A DNA stretch of 6,318 nt, taken from assembly GCA_022801475.1 (NCBI GenBank), contig JAAWSH010000103.1:1-6318 (forward strand), in the 5' to 3' direction. The DNA comes from Acutalibacter sp. (GTDB lineage: Bacteria > Bacillota > Clostridia > Oscillospirales > Acutalibacteraceae). Below the pieces are notes generated by a model. That model ran no database searches, was not told the DNA's origin, and saw only the letters and a program-made list of their open reading frames with translations. Made by a program: the position numbers and the translations under genes. How positions within the stretch are numbered: the first letter of the stretch is position 1; every line of letters starts with the position of its first letter. Positions 5,100-6,318 of the stretch are shown here, piece by piece.

Positions 5100-5128
5100 T
5101 TGATTTATTTACACACGCGTGATATAAT
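5100..5128 (+). promoter_or_regulatory. Extended -10 promoter upstream of the methyltransferase
   Basis: TTGATT (5100-5105) and TATAAT (5123-5128) are 17 bases apart, with TG at 5120-5121 forming an extended -10. Predicted start is near 5135, leaving about 150 bases of leader before the methyltransferase start codon. The leader contains an 11-codon frame (ATG 5144 to TGA 5177) and a longer open frame that overlaps the methyltransferase start. Confidence 0.75.
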
Positions 5129-5284
5129 GAGAGAGTGCAGAGGATGAATCTACAGGGATACTATATAAAAAGCTTTTGAAGCGCAATCATTACCTGTTCG
5201 CCATTGAGAAGATACGCGGGACACCTCATGGTGGCGGTGAGGACATTTTCGATTTTTATGATAAACCCAGGGAAGGACGAGACA

Positions 5285-6318
5285 ATGCCTGATATAAACG
5301 CGTCGCTTGATTCTATGGTCAATTGCCTTTTTGAAGAGGATTGCCTTGAATGTATGAAGCGAATTCCAGACGCCTCTATTGACATGATTCTTTGCGATTT
5401 GCCCTATGGAATGACCCAAAATCAGTGGGATAGTTATATTCCATTAGATTTGCTTTGGGAACAATATTTACGAATTATCAAACCAAACGGGGCCATTGTA
5501 CTTACCTCCCAAGGACTGTTTACCGCAAGATTAATTCTTAGCCAGCCAAAGTATTACAAATATAAATGGATCTGGGAAAAATCAAAGCCCACAAATTTTC
5601 TCAATGCCAAAAAGCAGCCTTTAAGAAAGCATGAAGACGTCTGTGTGTTTTATAAAAAGCAGCCCACTTATCATCCGCAAATGACAAAAGGAGAGCCGTA
5701 TGACAAAGGGGTTAGAAAAGACCAATTAAGCGGCAGTTATGGAGATTTTCAGCCTGTCCATGTTACCAGCGAAGGGGAACGCTACCCCACTGATATTATT
5801 TATGTTAAAACCGCTGAATGCGAAGGCGAAGTGGTCCACCCCACCCAAAAGCCCATTGAGCTGGGCAGGTACTTTATTCGTACCTATTCGGACCCTGGAG
5901 ATGTAATTCTTGATAATACATTTGGAAGCGGTTCCTTTTTGGTTGCCGCCCTTATGGAAGGCCGCAACTTCATTGGCATTGAAAAAAATGAAGATGTCGC
6001 TTTATTCAAAAAGGATGCAATCAACTACATGGATGTTGCAAAAAGGCGCCTGTTTCTGGCCTGGGAACGTTTAGACAAAAAGACGCGGCAGCATATTGCG
6101 CAGACCAATCTCATAAAGGAATTTACAGAAAAGGCAGGGGTTACTGTGGCGGCGATGATCCGAAAAAACGAACGCAGCTGGGCAATAGAACTGATCTCTA
6201 AAATCAATGCTGTTACTTCCGCCAATGATTTGATGATAAAGCGGGCTGGGGGTGAAAGTACCATTTCCACCGGGCGGGGAAACACTATGTTTCCCGATGT
6301 CATTCTTTACGGCAACCA
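5285..6318 (+). CDS. Beta-class DNA methyltransferase continuing into a probable restriction endonuclease domain (partial)
   Basis: The frame runs off the right edge after 344 codons. The catalytic motif IV is DLPYGMTQNQWD (38-49), followed by KPNGAIVLTSQ, a central region with NFLNAKKQPLRKHE (104-117), motif X HPTQKP (185-190) and the SAM-binding motif I DNTFGSGSFLVAAL (210-223) with NFIGIEKNE. The order IV then I defines the beta class of amino-methyltransferases (N6-adenine or N4-cytosine); many such enzymes are phage-borne. A usual enzyme ends near residue 257 (MDVAKRRL). Here the frame continues through KEFTEKAGVTVAAMIRKNER to STGRGNTMFPDVILYGN (328-344), which looks like the start of a PD-(D/E)xK nuclease, the Asp338 of PDV being its first acidic residue. 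Start ATG 5285 is chosen for AGGGAAGGA (5269-5277) 7 bases upstream. Base composition is clearly poorer in GC than the nrd and epimerase genes, suggesting transfer. Confidence 0.88.
   Translation, partial: MPDINASLDSMVNCLFEEDCLECMKRIPDASIDMILCDLPYGMTQNQWDSYIPLDLLWEQYLRIIKPNGAIVLTSQGLFTARLILSQPKYYKYKWIWEKSKPTNFLNAKKQPLRKHEDVCVFYKKQPTYHPQMTKGEPYDKGVRKDQLSGSYGDFQPVHVTSEGERYPTDIIYVKTAECEGEVVHPTQKPIELGRYFIRTYSDPGDVILDNTFGSGSFLVAALMEGRNFIGIEKNEDVALFKKDAINYMDVAKRRLFLAWERLDKKTRQHIAQTNLIKEFTEKAGVTVAAMIRKNERSWAIELISKINAVTSANDLMIKRAGGESTISTGRGNTMFPDVILYGN

Overview
The window looks like a GC-rich anaerobic Firmicute of the Clostridia, most likely an Oscillospiraceae/Ruminococcaceae gut bacterium. The evidence is an oxygen-sensitive class III ribonucleotide reductase, AGGAGG-type ribosome binding sites, consensus sigma-A promoters, a ribosomal protein S20 gene starting with TTG, and a D-allulose 3-epimerase of the clostridial type. 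The family-level placement is an inference from gene style, not a database result. All recognised genes lie on the + strand.

Bases 1-2102 hold the C-terminal 315 residues of the anaerobic ribonucleoside-triphosphate reductase NrdD, then a 62-residue gene that encodes only the glycyl radical domain, then surE. The main NrdD chain stops just after its zinc-site cysteines and lacks the glycyl radical segment. That segment (RRITGYLVG, Gly33) is supplied by the separate small gene, which has its own perfect TTGACA-17-TATAAT promoter and a strong ribosome binding site. The enzyme therefore appears to be split in two. This is the most interesting signal in the window.

Bases 2103-2511 are a non-coding cluster of about 87-base repeat units, one inverted and two direct at a 102-base period, studded with short palindromes. 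Its end lies a few bases before nrdG, the radical-SAM activase that installs the glycyl radical. A D-allulose (psicose) 3-epimerase gene follows nrdG after 21 bases. No terminator was recognised between the promoter at 1088 and base 3920, so the radical domain, surE, nrdG and the epimerase could share a transcript.

Bases 3921-4906 hold rpsT with its own extended -10 promoter and a long hairpin terminator, then a promoter, a leader of roughly 115 bases, a 49-residue single-membrane-segment protein and a second terminator. Bases 4907-5284 contain a third promoter but no convincing gene.

From 5285 to the right edge runs a beta-class DNA methyltransferase whose reading frame continues past the methylase domain into what looks like the start of a PD-(D/E)xK restriction endonuclease. 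Its AT-rich composition, unlike the nrd and epimerase genes, suggests horizontal arrival as a phage-like or restriction-modification gene.
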